DNA from: Pseudomonas sp. UBA6562
GTDB lineage: Bacteria; Pseudomonadota; Gammaproteobacteria; Pseudomonadales; Pseudomonadaceae
Assembly (NCBI RefSeq): GCF_002434265.1
Contig: NZ_DJJS01000007.1
Span: 78,806 to 142,805, forward strand
Direction of reading: 5' to 3'
Length of the DNA stretch: 64,000 nucleotides
Both the position numbers and the translations under genes were made by a program. Shown here piece by piece: positions 49,624 to 62,000 of the stretch. The notes beneath the pieces were generated by a model that was given only the letters and a program-made list of their open reading frames with translations, was not told the DNA's origin and did no database searches. Numbering within the stretch: the first letter of the stretch is position 1; each line of letters begins with the position of its first letter.

Positions 49624-50919
49624 ATGTTGATTACCGCAAGGAGCCTGATGGCGCTGGCCACCGTAAGCGCCGCGCCATGGGCCATGGCCCAGGATGCGCA
49701 GGAGCAGGGTTTCATCGAAGACAGTCACCTGAAGGTGTTGGCGCGCAACCTGTATTGGGATCACGACACCAAAGGCAAGGGCGGCGATCAACGTGAGTGG
49801 GGGCAGGGCTTGCGCTTCGACTACACCTCCGGTTTCACCACAGGAACCGTGGGGCTGGGTCTGGACGTCAGTGGTTATTCGGCGTTCAAGCTCGACGGTG
49901 GTCGCGGGCGTGCCGGGGCGGGGGTGTTGGTACCGGACGGCGATGGCGCCAAAGACGCGGCCGGCTCGGGCGGCGGGGCCGTCAAGCTGCGGGTGTCTGC
50001 CACCGAACTGCGCTATGGCAACAACCTGCGCCCGTACAACCCAGTGTTCGCCCCAGCCGATACCCGTCTGCTGCCCGCGACCGCCACAGGCTTCTGGCTG
50101 ACCAGTGCCGAGTTGGAGGGCCTGAACCTGGAAGCGGCGCACCTGACCGCCGCCAAGGACTTCAACAGCACCAACAGCGACGACGATTTCTACGCCGCCT
50201 ACGCAGGCGTGGGTACCAGCACCGTCGACTTCCTGGGCGGTACCTATGCGGTCAACGATCGCCTGAGCCTGAGCCTGTACACCTCGCGCTACGAAGACAT
50301 CTGGCGCCAGACCTACGTGAATTCGCTGTACGCGCTGCCGCTGAGCGATACCCAGAGCCTGAGCTTCGATTTCAACCTGTATCGCACCGATGACGATGGA
50401 CGCCAACTGGCGGGCAAGATCGATGTCACCGCCTGGTCCATGGCAGTGGCCTATACCCAAGGGGCGCATACCTTCAAGCTGACCCACCAGCGTATCGATG
50501 GCGACCAGCCGTTCGATTACCTGGGGATGGGACCGGGCACCTACCATGACTCGATCTACCTGGCCAACTCCTCGCAACTGGTCGACTTCAACGGCCCCAA
50601 CGAGCGTTCCTGGGGCGCATTCTACGACCTCGACATGTCGTTGTATGGGGTACCGGGGTTGACGTTCCAGGCCCGCTACATCCGCGGCACGGGTGTCGAT
50701 GGCAGCAAGGTCGCCGCAGGCAGCGTGTACGACTACTACGCCGACAGCGAAGACCACTGGGAGCGCGACCTGACGGTGCGTTACGTGGTGCAGAGCGGGC
50801 CGGCCAAGGACCTCTCGCTCAAGGTGCGACAGGCCACCCATCGCATCGGCAACGGCAAGTCCAGTGGGTCGGCGGATCAGGTTCGGGTGATCGTCGAATA
50901 CCCCATCGACGTGTTCTGA
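49624..50919 (+). CDS. OprD-family outer-membrane porin
   Basis: A 431-residue porin with signal peptide MLITARSLMALATVSAAPWAMA, followed by QDAQEQGFIEDSHLKVLARNLYW, the usual OprD-family N-terminus. The protein is rich in alternating aromatic/hydrophobic strands and ends in VEYPIDVF with the C-terminal Phe needed for outer-membrane assembly. It is divergent from the kdgD operon with a shared operator motif, so it most likely lets galactarate or glucarate through the outer membrane. The 353 bases between the two genes hold the regulatory sites and no other gene. Confidence 0.92.
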   Translation: MLITARSLMALATVSAAPWAMAQDAQEQGFIEDSHLKVLARNLYWDHDTKGKGGDQREWGQGLRFDYTSGFTTGTVGLGLDVSGYSAFKLDGGRGRAGAGVLVPDGDGAKDAAGSGGGAVKLRVSATELRYGNNLRPYNPVFAPADTRLLPATATGFWLTSAELEGLNLEAAHLTAAKDFNSTNSDDDFYAAYAGVGTSTVDFLGGTYAVNDRLSLSLYTSRYEDIWRQTYVNSLYALPLSDTQSLSFDFNLYRTDDDGRQLAGKIDVTAWSMAVAYTQGAHTFKLTHQRIDGDQPFDYLGMGPGTYHDSIYLANSSQLVDFNGPNERSWGAFYDLDMSLYGVPGLTFQARYIRGTGVDGSKVAAGSVYDYYADSEDHWERDLTVRYVVQSGPAKDLSLKVRQATHRIGNGKSSGSADQVRVIVEYPIDVF

Positions 50920-51124
50920 AAAAACGTGCTGCGCCTGAGCGGCGCAGCACCGATTGGATTGCGATGGGCCGGCCCTGGCGCCGGCGATACCTTTAGGTTT
51001 CATCAGTATCCTCGGCGCTGCCCATGCGGTGGCGATGGCTATGTAAATCCCTAGACATACCTAGCGAGTGTGCGAGAAGCACGTTGCTCAGACTTGGCCT
51101 TTCCCCCATACGAGAGGCTTCGCC

Positions 51125-54100
51125 ATGTCCGACCATTTTGCCCCGACCACTAGCATCGACACGCTGATTGCGCATCGATTGCCCTTGTGGTTTCGAACGG
51201 CCCTGCCTGAGCAGCGCGCGACCCTGTGCAGGTACTTGCTTGCGCAGCAGCGCGCCCATGCCCAGGCTCGGCACGTGCTCGATGCCATTCCCGCGTTGCC
51301 AGTGTTCGGCGAGGCCTTGCTGTCTCCCGTATTGGAGCGTGAACTCGCGTGTCGGCTGGATGTGCGTACCGCCCAACTGGATCTGGTGGCGTACCTGCCA
51401 GAGGCCAGCGCCAGCCTCGGGATAGCGCAGACCTACAGGCGTCACACCAGTCGACAGAGTCTGTTGGCGGCGGCCCTGCATAACTTCGATCCCAGCGAGA
51501 CGCAGGCGGCAGCTTTCTCGTCCGCGACGCAAATCGTCGACGCCGTCCATGAGCCCATTGCCTTGCCGCCCGAGCGCTTCGCCCAGTTATGTCGAACACT
51601 GGACATCGGTGGGCAGTACCAGCGTCGGATCAAGGCGGTGCTAAGACCCGAGGACGACACGCGCGACACCGTCGAGCGTACGCTACAGGAAGCCTTTCGC
51701 ACGACGCTCGTCGCGGACGCCTGCCTGGCTCGCCTGCGCGGCGGTCTGGACCAGGACAACTACCGCCGTCTGTTGGCGCTTGCCGCGCCTGGGCCTGTGG
51801 TACCACCCGATGCGCATGTGTTGAAGGCCCACGAGGTACGCGTATTGGGCAAACGGGTGAACGGCGTGCTGGCTATCGAAGTGCGGGTCGACGCTGCGCC
51901 GGATGCCAACCTCGAAGCGATCATCGCCTGGATTCCCGGCGATCCGATCGCCAGGGTGTCCATGCACGCTTCTTGGCGCGCGCTTTCGATCGCCTTGGCC
52001 GGGCGTTTCGCGGCGCCTGGGTATGCGGCGTTCTTCACGCAGCTGCTGGCCAGGGCCGATCAACTGGCGTTCAGCCAAGCACTGGCGCGCCACTTGAGTG
52101 AGGGAAGCGCTAGCACCCCCATGGAGATCGATGGTCGGCACGCGCCGATCGATGGCGACGTGTTCGCTCATTTGCGCCTGCGCCAAGTCGAAGGTCTCCT
52201 GGCCGACGCCAAGGTGCTGGCCGTGCCGACGGACGAGGAAAACCGTAAGGCCCGTGCCGCTCGACTGGAAGGCTATGTCAACGCCGGGCTCGATCTGCTC
52301 GGGCTGGTCAGTCTGTTCGTACCTGGGCTGGGCGTGGCGATGCTCGGCGTCGCCGCTCTGCAGTTGGCCCATGAGGTGTACGAGGGCTACGAGGATTGGC
52401 AGCTGGGAGATCGTGAGGCGGCCCTCGCACATCTGTTCAACGTGGCCGAGGGCATTGCGGGCAATGCCCTGGTGGCAGGCGCGCCTGTCGCTGTGTTGAG
52501 CCTGGCCCAGCGTACACTCTTCGTGGACGGTCTGGCGCCGGTCGTAGGCTCGTCAGGTACGTTGCGCCTGCTCGACCCGACCTTGCCAGGCTATGCCAGC
52601 CAAGGGCTTGCAGAGGGGACGTCATCGCCCACTGTGCGTCATGTCGATACCCAGGCGGGCAGGCTGCGCCTTGAGCGCGCCCATGAGCACGCTCACTGGC
52701 GGGTCGTGCACCCAGGGCGCGAAGCGGCCTACTCGCCCGTGGTCGAGCGCAACGAAACGGGCGGGTGGTGGCATGCGCTGGAGCAGCCTCAGTACTGGGA
52801 CAATGTTGGCGAACTGGTGCGCCGGCTCGACAGGGAGGCCGCTCAGACCAGTGACGAGGCGGCGCGCTTTGCGCTGCGTGCCACCGGCATGACCGAGGAT
52901 CAGCTACGAAACCTGCACCTGGAAGTCGCGTCTGCTCCGGCGCGATTGCGTGATGCTCTGCAACGGTACGACGTACACCTGCGATTTCCCGGCCTACGAG
53001 GCGAGGCGTTCGAGGCGCAGGTCGCCACGGGTCAGCCGCCCGTACAGCCTGCTGCGCAGGTGCTGAGGCGCGACTTTCCAGGCCTGACGCCACGGTGTGC
53101 CAACGAGCTGGTCGAATGCGCCAACCAGGCCCAGGTGCAACGCTTGACGGATGAGCAGCGCGTGCCGTTGGCGCTGGCCCAGCAAGCGCGCTGGGCGCTG
53201 CACGATGCCCGGCTGGACCGGGCGTGTGCGGGATTGATGCACGTTCGGGTGGCCGGACGCGATACGGAAAAGCTCGCTTTGGGCCTTGTCGAAGCGGTAG
53301 CCCCCTGGCCGGAAAATGTGCGCATAGAGATTCGTCAGGACACCCCGCAGGGCCCTCTGCTTGCCCACTCGACCGCAGCGGCCGACGCCCAGGCAAGCGT
53401 GATAGTCAGCCAGCAGGGCCAGTATCGTTGCGTGGACGCCTTGGGCGCCCTCATCCCAGGCAGCCATCGGGAGGACACGCTGACCGAAGCGCTCCTGCTG
53501 AGGCTGGACGGCTTGCAGAAATTACTGCTCGGTCAGGCAGACCTGGTCGCCCCGGCGCTGGGCGAGCGCCTCGTCGAGCAGGCGAACCGATCGCGTGGCG
53601 ACGCAGCGCGTATCCTTGGCATGACGACCGAGCGCCAGGGGTTCAGACCGCCGTCGCGACTCGGTGATGGTCGCATGGGGTATCCGCTGAGTGGGCGGGG
53701 CGAAAGCAGCCAGCAAGCGTTCAGCCGTGGCCTGCTTCAGCTCTACCCGACCTTCTCTGCATCGGACGTCGAAGCCTTGCTCAGCGACCTGCGCGCGCGC
53801 GGCATCGATCCCTGGAACTACCTGCACGGACTGCACCAGCAACTGGCGACCTTGAGGGCCGCTCTCGAAGCCTGGCAGGCCGAGCCAGGCACGTTGCTTC
53901 AATCACTTCGACGGCGTGAAGTGGCTTCACGTCTTCGGCGCTGCTGGCGCCGCAAGCGTAGAGGCCCCGACGGTACACGGCTGATCATTGAAGGCGAACG
54001 TGTTGGCCAGTTGCCTTCGCTGCCGGAAAGCGTCGAATTCGAGCATGTGCAGGAACTGGTATTACGCGACATGGCGCTGACCCAGTTACCTGCCTCGTTC

Positions 54101-55459
54101 CTGAGTCGTTTCCCAAACCTGCGGCTGCTCGATATACGCCATAACCAGCTGGCGCGCCTGCCCGAGAGCATCGAAACGTTGGTGCACCTGAGACAGCTGC
54201 GGCTGGGACACAACCGAATCGTCTGGGATGCCCAGAGCGATCAGCGTATTGCAGCGTTGGCCCATCTCAACCGGCTTGAACTGGACGGCAATCCACTGCG
54301 TGCCGTGCCTAACCTGTCCGCGTTGCGCCAGCTGCGCGACGTGTCGTTGCGCGATACCTTGACTGCGCAGATGCCGGACTGGGTGCGGCAACGACCCTTC
54401 GTCGAGAACGTCGATCTGCGCGACAACGCCATCGGGCGCTTACAATCTTCGTGGTCTGAGTTTTTCCTGCGACGTCTGTCCCTGCACGATAATCCGCTCG
54501 AAAGTACGAGCATGGACCAGATCAATCAGTCCACGCAGGTGGGGCAGGCCACTTCCCAGGCGCGGGACATTGCCCACACCCATATGCGGGTCGACACCAT
54601 GGCGCGCGATCATTGGCTGGGCGAGATGAGCGGCGTGGAGCGTGCCGAGCACCAGGCTATCTGGAACAGGTTGGAGGCTGAGCCAGGTAGTGGTGATTTG
54701 CTGCGTTTTTTTGCCGATCTGACTTATTCCAACGAGTACCTGCAGCGCCCGAAACGGTTCCGCGCGCGCATCTGGCGAATCCTGCGCGCCTGCGAGCGCG
54801 ACAGTCAGGTCAGAGAAGCCTTGTTCCAACAAGCTGCCGGCCCGCGCACCTGTTCCGATCGTGAGTTGCTTGTGCTGAGCCAGCTCGAGGTGGGCGTGCT
54901 CGTGGCCGAATGTACGCAGGGTCAAACTGGCGCGTTGGCTACACAGAGGTTGCTGAAGCTGGGACGCTCGCTCTATCGACTTGATGAGGTGGACCGATTG
55001 GCCGCAGGTCATATCGAAGTCCTGCGCAGTAGGCCCTCGGCGCCTCCGGTGGACGACATCGAAGTCATCATGTCGTATCGCGTCTACTTGTCTGGGCCGC
55101 TTGGGTTGCCCGAGCAGCCAGATTACATGTACTTCGGCTCATACAGCCCGGTCACCGCCGCTGATATCAACCTTGCACGCACGACCATTTTGGCCGCCGA
55201 AACCGGTCAAGCGATCGCGCAATCGCTGGTACAGCGTGATTTCTGGATAGACCATCTGCGCCAGCGCTTCGAGCACCTGATCGAAGAGATGAACGCACCG
55301 TTCCATGTGCGGCTCGAAGGTCTGGAGGGCTGGATTACGCTGTTCGGCGAGCAGGCTTACTTGGACAAGGTCGAGCAACTGGCGGCTGAGCGCCAGCGGG
55401 CAGAGCAAGCGCTGCTGTTGAGGCTAACGCTCCAAGAGGTCGAATCGGCACCGCACTGA
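51125..55459 (+). CDS. Giant LRR-NEL protein: putative secreted E3 ubiquitin ligase effector
   Basis: A 1444-residue protein (ATG 51125, GAGAGG upstream). There is no signal peptide. The N-terminal two thirds resemble the DUF6543/dermonecrotic-toxin-like region of large Pseudomonas proteins and include a hydrophobic hairpin at about 387-414 (LLGLVSLFVPGLGVAMLGV), which may insert in membranes. Leucine-rich repeats follow at about 962-1125 (LPNLRLLDI-, LVHLRQLRLGHNRI-type units). The C-terminal 300 residues match the NEL domain of IpaH/SspH ligases, with the catalytic Cys-x-Asp as Cys1243-Ser-Asp1245. Such ligases move ubiquitin onto host proteins after delivery by a type III system; delivery here is inferred. 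No secretion gene or chaperone is nearby. Confidence 0.8.
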   Translation: MSDHFAPTTSIDTLIAHRLPLWFRTALPEQRATLCRYLLAQQRAHAQARHVLDAIPALPVFGEALLSPVLERELACRLDVRTAQLDLVAYLPEASASLGIAQTYRRHTSRQSLLAAALHNFDPSETQAAAFSSATQIVDAVHEPIALPPERFAQLCRTLDIGGQYQRRIKAVLRPEDDTRDTVERTLQEAFRTTLVADACLARLRGGLDQDNYRRLLALAAPGPVVPPDAHVLKAHEVRVLGKRVNGVLAIEVRVDAAPDANLEAIIAWIPGDPIARVSMHASWRALSIALAGRFAAPGYAAFFTQLLARADQLAFSQALARHLSEGSASTPMEIDGRHAPIDGDVFAHLRLRQVEGLLADAKVLAVPTDEENRKARAARLEGYVNAGLDLLGLVSLFVPGLGVAMLGVAALQLAHEVYEGYEDWQLGDREAALAHLFNVAEGIAGNALVAGAPVAVLSLAQRTLFVDGLAPVVGSSGTLRLLDPTLPGYASQGLAEGTSSPTVRHVDTQAGRLRLERAHEHAHWRVVHPGREAAYSPVVERNETGGWWHALEQPQYWDNVGELVRRLDREAAQTSDEAARFALRATGMTEDQLRNLHLEVASAPARLRDALQRYDVHLRFPGLRGEAFEAQVATGQPPVQPAAQVLRRDFPGLTPRCANELVECANQAQVQRLTDEQRVPLALAQQARWALHDARLDRACAGLMHVRVAGRDTEKLALGLVEAVAPWPENVRIEIRQDTPQGPLLAHSTAAADAQASVIVSQQGQYRCVDALGALIPGSHREDTLTEALLLRLDGLQKLLLGQADLVAPALGERLVEQANRSRGDAARILGMTTERQGFRPPSRLGDGRMGYPLSGRGESSQQAFSRGLLQLYPTFSASDVEALLSDLRARGIDPWNYLHGLHQQLATLRAALEAWQAEPGTLLQSLRRREVASRLRRCWRRKRRGPDGTRLIIEGERVGQLPSLPESVEFEHVQELVLRDMALTQLPASFLSRFPNLRLLDIRHNQLARLPESIETLVHLRQLRLGHNRIVWDAQSDQRIAALAHLNRLELDGNPLRAVPNLSALRQLRDVSLRDTLTAQMPDWVRQRPFVENVDLRDNAIGRLQSSWSEFFLRRLSLHDNPLESTSMDQINQSTQVGQATSQARDIAHTHMRVDTMARDHWLGEMSGVERAEHQAIWNRLEAEPGSGDLLRFFADLTYSNEYLQRPKRFRARIWRILRACERDSQVREALFQQAAGPRTCSDRELLVLSQLEVGVLVAECTQGQTGALATQRLLKLGRSLYRLDEVDRLAAGHIEVLRSRPSAPPVDDIEVIMSYRVYLSGPLGLPEQPDYMYFGSYSPVTAADINLARTTILAAETGQAIAQSLVQRDFWIDHLRQRFEHLIEEMNAPFHVRLEGLEGWITLFGEQAYLDKVEQLAAERQRAEQALLLRLTLQEVESAPH

Positions 55460-55472
55460 GGTGCAAGCAGGC

Positions 55473-55501
55473 GTCCTGGGGCCTTCGGGGGCCCCAGGAT
55501 G
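55473..55501. terminator. Convergent hairpin between the NEL gene and DUF934 gene
   Basis: TCCTGGGGCC pairs with GGCCCCAGGA around TTCGGG. It is stable and sits between converging stop codons, but lacks a clear T tract on either strand. Confidence 0.4.
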
Positions 55502-55504
55502 GCA

Positions 55505-55982
55505 TCAACGACGGCGGAACAACGGTAGCGGCTCGTCGGTTGCGGCCTGGTAGGTAACCGAGAAGTCCTTCAGCCCCGCGAGGGCGTCCTCAGGATCCTT
55601 GTCGGCACGGACCGCGAATGCATCGAACCCGCAGCGCGCCATGTAGAACAACTGGTCACGCAGCACATCGCCAATGGCGCGCAGTTCACCTTTGAACTGG
55701 TAGCGATCGCGCAGCAGGCGCGCATTGGAGTAGTTGCGCCCGTCAGTGAACGCCGGGAAGTTCAGGGCGATGACCTGGAACTGCGCGACGTCTTCGCCGA
55801 TTTCCTCGGCTTCTTCGTCGGCGTCCAGCCATACGCCCAGACCACCATCGCGGGCCTTGAGGGCATGGCCATGATCGCGCCACATCTGCAGCGGCACGAT
55901 GTAGTCGTCGCAGTTGGTCAGTTCGTCGAACGAAGTGTCCTTGGGCAGCAAGTGCCAGGTTTCGTCGATGATCTGGCCGTTC

Positions 55983-55999
<17 letters not shown>
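55505..55999 (-). CDS. DUF934 family protein linked to sulfite reductase
   Basis: A 164-residue cytosolic protein of the DUF934 family (NFPAFTDGRNYSNARLLRDRYQFKGELRAIGDVLRDQ), almost always encoded right after cysI-type sulfite reductase in proteobacteria. Its ATG lies 17 bases inside the end of cysI, so translation is coupled. A role in sulfite reductase maturation or electron supply has been presumed from this linkage but is not established. The C-terminus is basic (PLPLFRRR). Confidence 0.9.
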
Positions 56000-57635
<1,636 letters not shown>

Positions 57636-57743
57636 ATAAGTCCTGTCTCAGGCTGCAGGCAGCTATTCGCGCGCACGGCCGCGCACTCCGTCTCGGAGCC
57701 GGGGGAAGATAGCAGGTTGCGTTTATGCGCTAAAGTGATGTTT

Positions 57744-57755
57744 TTGCATATGCAA
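57744..57755. promoter_or_regulatory. Perfect palindrome in the cysI/periplasmic-protein divergent region
   Basis: TTGCATATGCAA is a 12-base perfect inverted repeat, 109 bases before the cysI start and 95 bases before the divergent gene. It lies in an A/T-rich patch resembling a promoter. The binding protein is unknown; CysB sites are usually longer and less symmetric. Confidence 0.35.
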
Positions 57756-57849
57756 ATAACCGCTTGGCCTAATAGCCAAGCCGTGTTCGTTTATGTGCGA
57801 CCTATACCTGTTTATACTCGGATGTTTGCTCCAGCAGGAACCCATCCCG

Positions 57850-58917
57850 ATGTTCAAGGCCCTTGGCCTGTGGCTTTGCTTGGCGCTGCCGTTCACCGCC
57901 CAGGCCACTTCTGTGGTGTTTCTCAACCCAGGCTATCGCCAGGAAGACTTCTGGTCCCGCTATGCCTCGTTTATGCAGGCCGCAGCCGACGATCTCGGCA
58001 TGCAATTGCGCGTCGAATACGGTCAGAGTCAGCCCGCGCTCATTCTGGATCAGGCGCGGCGAGCGTTGAAAGCCCTCGACAAGCCCGATTATCTGGTCAT
58101 GGTCAACGAGCAATACGTAGCCCCACAGATTCTGCGCTTGGCTCAAGGCAGCGGCGTCAAGGTGTTCATCGTCAATAACGCGCTGACCGGCGCCCAGATG
58201 CACAGTATCGACACCCAACCCCACACCTATGCGCCAGTGCTCGGCACCTTGACGGTCAACGACGAGCAGGCCGGATTCAAGATGTTGCACGCGTTGCTTG
58301 AGCAGTTGCCTGCTGGAGACGGCCCGATCGACCTAGTGGCGTTCGCGGCAGTGAAGAACACGCCCGCTTCGCAGCTGCGTGAAGAGGGTATGCGCCGAGC
58401 TTTGGCTGACTTCCCGCAAGTGAGGCTGCGCCAAGTGGTGTACGGCGGCTGGAGCCGACAGCGCGCTTATGAACAGGCCCAAGTGCTGGTGCAGCGCTAC
58501 CCCAAGCTGCGCTTGGTGTGGTGCGCCAACGAGGAGATGGCCTTCGGGGCGATGCGAGCCTTCGAGGAGGCCGGGCGTGTGCCAGGGCGCGATGTGCTGT
58601 TCAGCGCGGTCAACGCCTCGCCCGAAGCTTTGCAGGCGCGCATCGACGGACGTTTGAGCGTGTTGATGGGCGGGCACTTCACAGTGGGCGGTTGGGCGAT
58701 GGTAATGCTGCACGACGATGCGCTGGGCTTGCCGATAAACCGCGACGGCCTGCACGAACACAAGGTGTCGGCACTGCACCTGATCGGTCAGGACGGGGCG
58801 CGGCAGTGGCTGGACACCCTCAAACGCCAGGATCTGGGTGTCGATCTGCGGCACATGAGCGCAGCAGGGCGTCCTGTAGACTACCGCTATCTCTTTCTGG
58901 AAACCCCCTCGCCATAG
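57850..58917 (+). CDS. Periplasmic sugar-binding-type protein without transporter
   Basis: A 355-residue protein from the ATG at 57850 with a signal peptide (MFKALGLWLCLALPFTAQA, then TSVVF). The mature part has the type I periplasmic-binding fold seen in ribose-binding protein and LuxP: VVFLNPGYRQEDFW, LVMVNEQYVAPQILRLAQGSGVKVFIVNN, and WCANEEMAFGAMRAFEEAGRVPGRDVLFSAVNAS. No ABC permease, ATPase or sensor kinase is adjacent, so it may serve a sensory system elsewhere. It is divergent from cysI. The ligand is unknown. Confidence 0.85.
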   Translation: MFKALGLWLCLALPFTAQATSVVFLNPGYRQEDFWSRYASFMQAAADDLGMQLRVEYGQSQPALILDQARRALKALDKPDYLVMVNEQYVAPQILRLAQGSGVKVFIVNNALTGAQMHSIDTQPHTYAPVLGTLTVNDEQAGFKMLHALLEQLPAGDGPIDLVAFAAVKNTPASQLREEGMRRALADFPQVRLRQVVYGGWSRQRAYEQAQVLVQRYPKLRLVWCANEEMAFGAMRAFEEAGRVPGRDVLFSAVNASPEALQARIDGRLSVLMGGHFTVGGWAMVMLHDDALGLPINRDGLHEHKVSALHLIGQDGARQWLDTLKRQDLGVDLRHMSAAGRPVDYRYLFLETPSP

Positions 58918-59032
58918 TCCGTCGATCTGCAGAGGTGCACGCATGCGCTTATAAAACAGGTTGAGCATTAAGTAGCCTTTGCCGACAGGTGACGTTTGCT
59001 CTGATCGCGGCTTCCTTTTTCAGGAGCCGACC

Positions 59033-62000
59033 ATGAGCCCATTACCTGACATTGACGATATCAACCCGCTTCAGATCGAACCCGACGAGCAGGTCGCGCT
59101 GTACCTCGAAGGCCTCGAACCTCTGCTGATGACCGCCGACGAGCAACGCGCCGCTGCGCTGGTGCAGCAGGCCCAGGCGGCGATCGAATCATTCTACGGT
59201 GGCCTTGACCCGGCGTTGCGGGCGCGTATGACGCTGCTTTACCAGACACCTGGCGCCAGCGTCGAAGCGCTTGGCGCCATCGTGCAGGCGACTCGGGATC
59301 GGATTGCCGACGCCTTGTCCGCCAGAGTGGGCAGAGCGCTGGCGCTCGATGACGTGCGCCTGCATACCGCCCGGCCACAGGCGGCGGCCACCAGCGGGCG
59401 GCTATGGGACTGGTTGGCACGTGGCACGCCGATCCAGTTGGCAGCGCCACGCCTAACGCGCGACGCCATCGAATTCGTCGCCCAGAGTTGGCTGACCATA
59501 GACGGTGCGCCACTGACTGGCCGCGACGGGCAGCCCTTGGGTGTCGGTGAGGTGGTCGAGTTGGGGCGCGAACTCGACATTGGCCAGTCCATCGCTCGGC
59601 AGTGCGATGCATGGGCGGCGGACAGTCGAACCAGGGAAGCGGTGCGCCGCGAAGGCGATGCACGTTTCGAGCTGGCGTTGCTGCATGCACTGAAAGCGAA
59701 ACGGATCGACCTCGAGCAGTACCTGCACATTAAAGCGGCGGCAGGCCTGTCGCTGCCTGCCGCCTTCGACGTTGCATTCATGCAGCCACGCGGGGAGGGC
59801 GCGACGCTTCACTTCCAACTGCGTATCGAAGGGCATGATTTGCCGGCTTTCGCAATGAAGGTGGCCGGACAGGTGTATGTCATGGCCGATACCTATCCAG
59901 AAGCCCGACTGTTCGCCGCCGATTCGGCGGCCGGCATGACAGCCATGGAAGTCTTCGGCGCAGCCCTGCGCGAGGATTTGTGGGAGGGGCGCGCCCAGCG
60001 CGAAGGGTGGGCGTGGTGGCTGTTGTCGCCTGCGGCGCGGGATGCAGTGGCTGCGCGGATGCCACAGCCGTTGCCCGCCGCCAACCAGTATCCTGCGCAA
60101 GCGTACTGGGCACCGGGCGGTGTGTACGCCAGCCGCGAAGCCTACGAGCGTCGAGCCCATGGCGTGCGGCTGACCGCGCCCTATCCGCTGCATCGCCGAT
60201 CGGTCGCCCAGGCCTGGGCAGATGCGCACGTCACCTGGTTGGTGCGGCGGGTCAAGGAGCGCTTCATCGCCAATCAGGACAGCAGCCTGGCCCACGTCCA
60301 GCGGATAGGTGCCCAATGGCTGAGCATGGTATTGGACGTTCTGCTCATCCCCGTACCGGGGCACGTGCGTTTTCCGGGCAGAGCCCTGCTGTTCAAGGCC
60401 CTGTTCGCCAAGCAGTTGGCCGTGGACCTGCCGCTCGATCTGGTGCAGGCACGCTGGGCCGAGGCAGGTGCGACATTGGTGGACTTTTTCGAAACCGTGC
60501 TCGAGATGCAAGCATCGAGGAAGGCCGGGAGGCTTCTAAAGGCACGGATCGACACGCTTTCGCGGCAGTTTGCGCGCGGCCGCCTGCCCGATCCCGACCC
60601 GACTTCGTCGGTGCCAGCGCCCCATCCATTACGTCCTCTGTTGCCGGTCTCATTGGCGGGTTTGAACGATGCGTTGCTACAGCAAGCACTGGATCGTGCC
60701 AATGTCGAACTCCGGGCCTTGAAGGCCATGCACCAAGGTAAGGCAGCCATGGACATGGCACTGGTGGCCGCAGTCGGCGAAGTGCGCAATCGACTCTGGG
60801 GCGAGCAGACCTTGACGTTGCTGGCAACCGAGCAATACACACACTTGCCCGAACCGGTGGAGTGGGTGGTGGTGGCCTGTCTGGCTTCGTCGCTGCGAAT
60901 GCGCATCGCCGTACACGACCGAAGCGGTGCGCCACTGCGCGAATTCGAGACGCCGGAAGGGCAAGTGGCGCAAGCGCGGTTGATCCGTCATGGCCGCTGG
61001 CAATACGCACCGTCGACCGACGAAAGCCCGCAGATCGCGATCGACTCGCTGTTCCTGCATGTTCACGCTTATCGCTACCCCACTGAGGCTGCGGCCAACC
61101 GACCGCGTCTGGCCATCGATCTGCGCCACGCCATTGCGGCGCAATTGCGCGAAGGGCAGGGGCCTTACCATTTGGCGCGAGCGCTGCACCATGGCCATCG
61201 CTTGCGTGCCAGCGTCCCGATCGACGAAGGGCGCTTGCTGGCCGTCAGGGTGGACGGTTCCGACGAACCCCCGCGCGGCAGCTTGCGCGGCGCCGATACC
61301 CGCAGTGTCAGCCAGGAATGCGAACAGCGCGTGCCAGAGCCCGACAGCTTGCCCAATCTGGCCAAGGCCAGGCGCCAGGCCGACCTTGCGGCGTTGGCTG
61401 GCGCACCTGGATCTGCAGGTCGGCAAACCCTGACCCAGCAGGCGCAGACGCTTTACTTCCAAGGGTTGATGAACCTGCTGGCCGAGCGGGGCTTGGGTGA
61501 GGCCATCGCCATCAAGCTCAAGGGCGGCAGGCACAGCATTAGCGTCTGGGGTAATCCCGAGGCGTCACAGGTCGTGGTGCTTCAGCGCCGAGGCCAGTCC
61601 GGAGCCTACTCCTACCTCGGCGAGCCCGCCGAGCGCGAGGTGTTGGCTCCGGCCGCCGACAGTACGGTTCCTTTGAGCGACCTGTTGCTACGTTTGCTCG
61701 ACGACAAGGCGCGCGATGCACTGGCGATCAACCTGGGCGACGCGCTTGGGCTCAACGAGGCGGTGTTGCAACGCCTGCCACTGCCCGACGCACGAGCGCT
61801 GGCCGAAGGGGACTTGCTGGGTGTATCGATCCAGGCCGATGCGCAGTTTCTTGCCTGCGTGCAGGCGCAGGCGCTGCCAGAACGCCCAGCGCAGAACGGA
61901 CTGATCGAACATGAGGGTGCGCAGTGGTTGCAGTGGGGGTTGGGAGCGATCGCCGTGGTTCGTGAGGGAGCAGCGTGGCGCGCGCAATCGCCGAAGGCCG

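Noticed and set aside
50924..50951. Hairpin GTGCTGCGCC/GGCGCAGCAC after the porin gene, as a terminator for it
   Set aside because: The T run is on the minus-strand side only, and no minus-strand gene ends there. It may still limit read-through, but I could not assign it with confidence.
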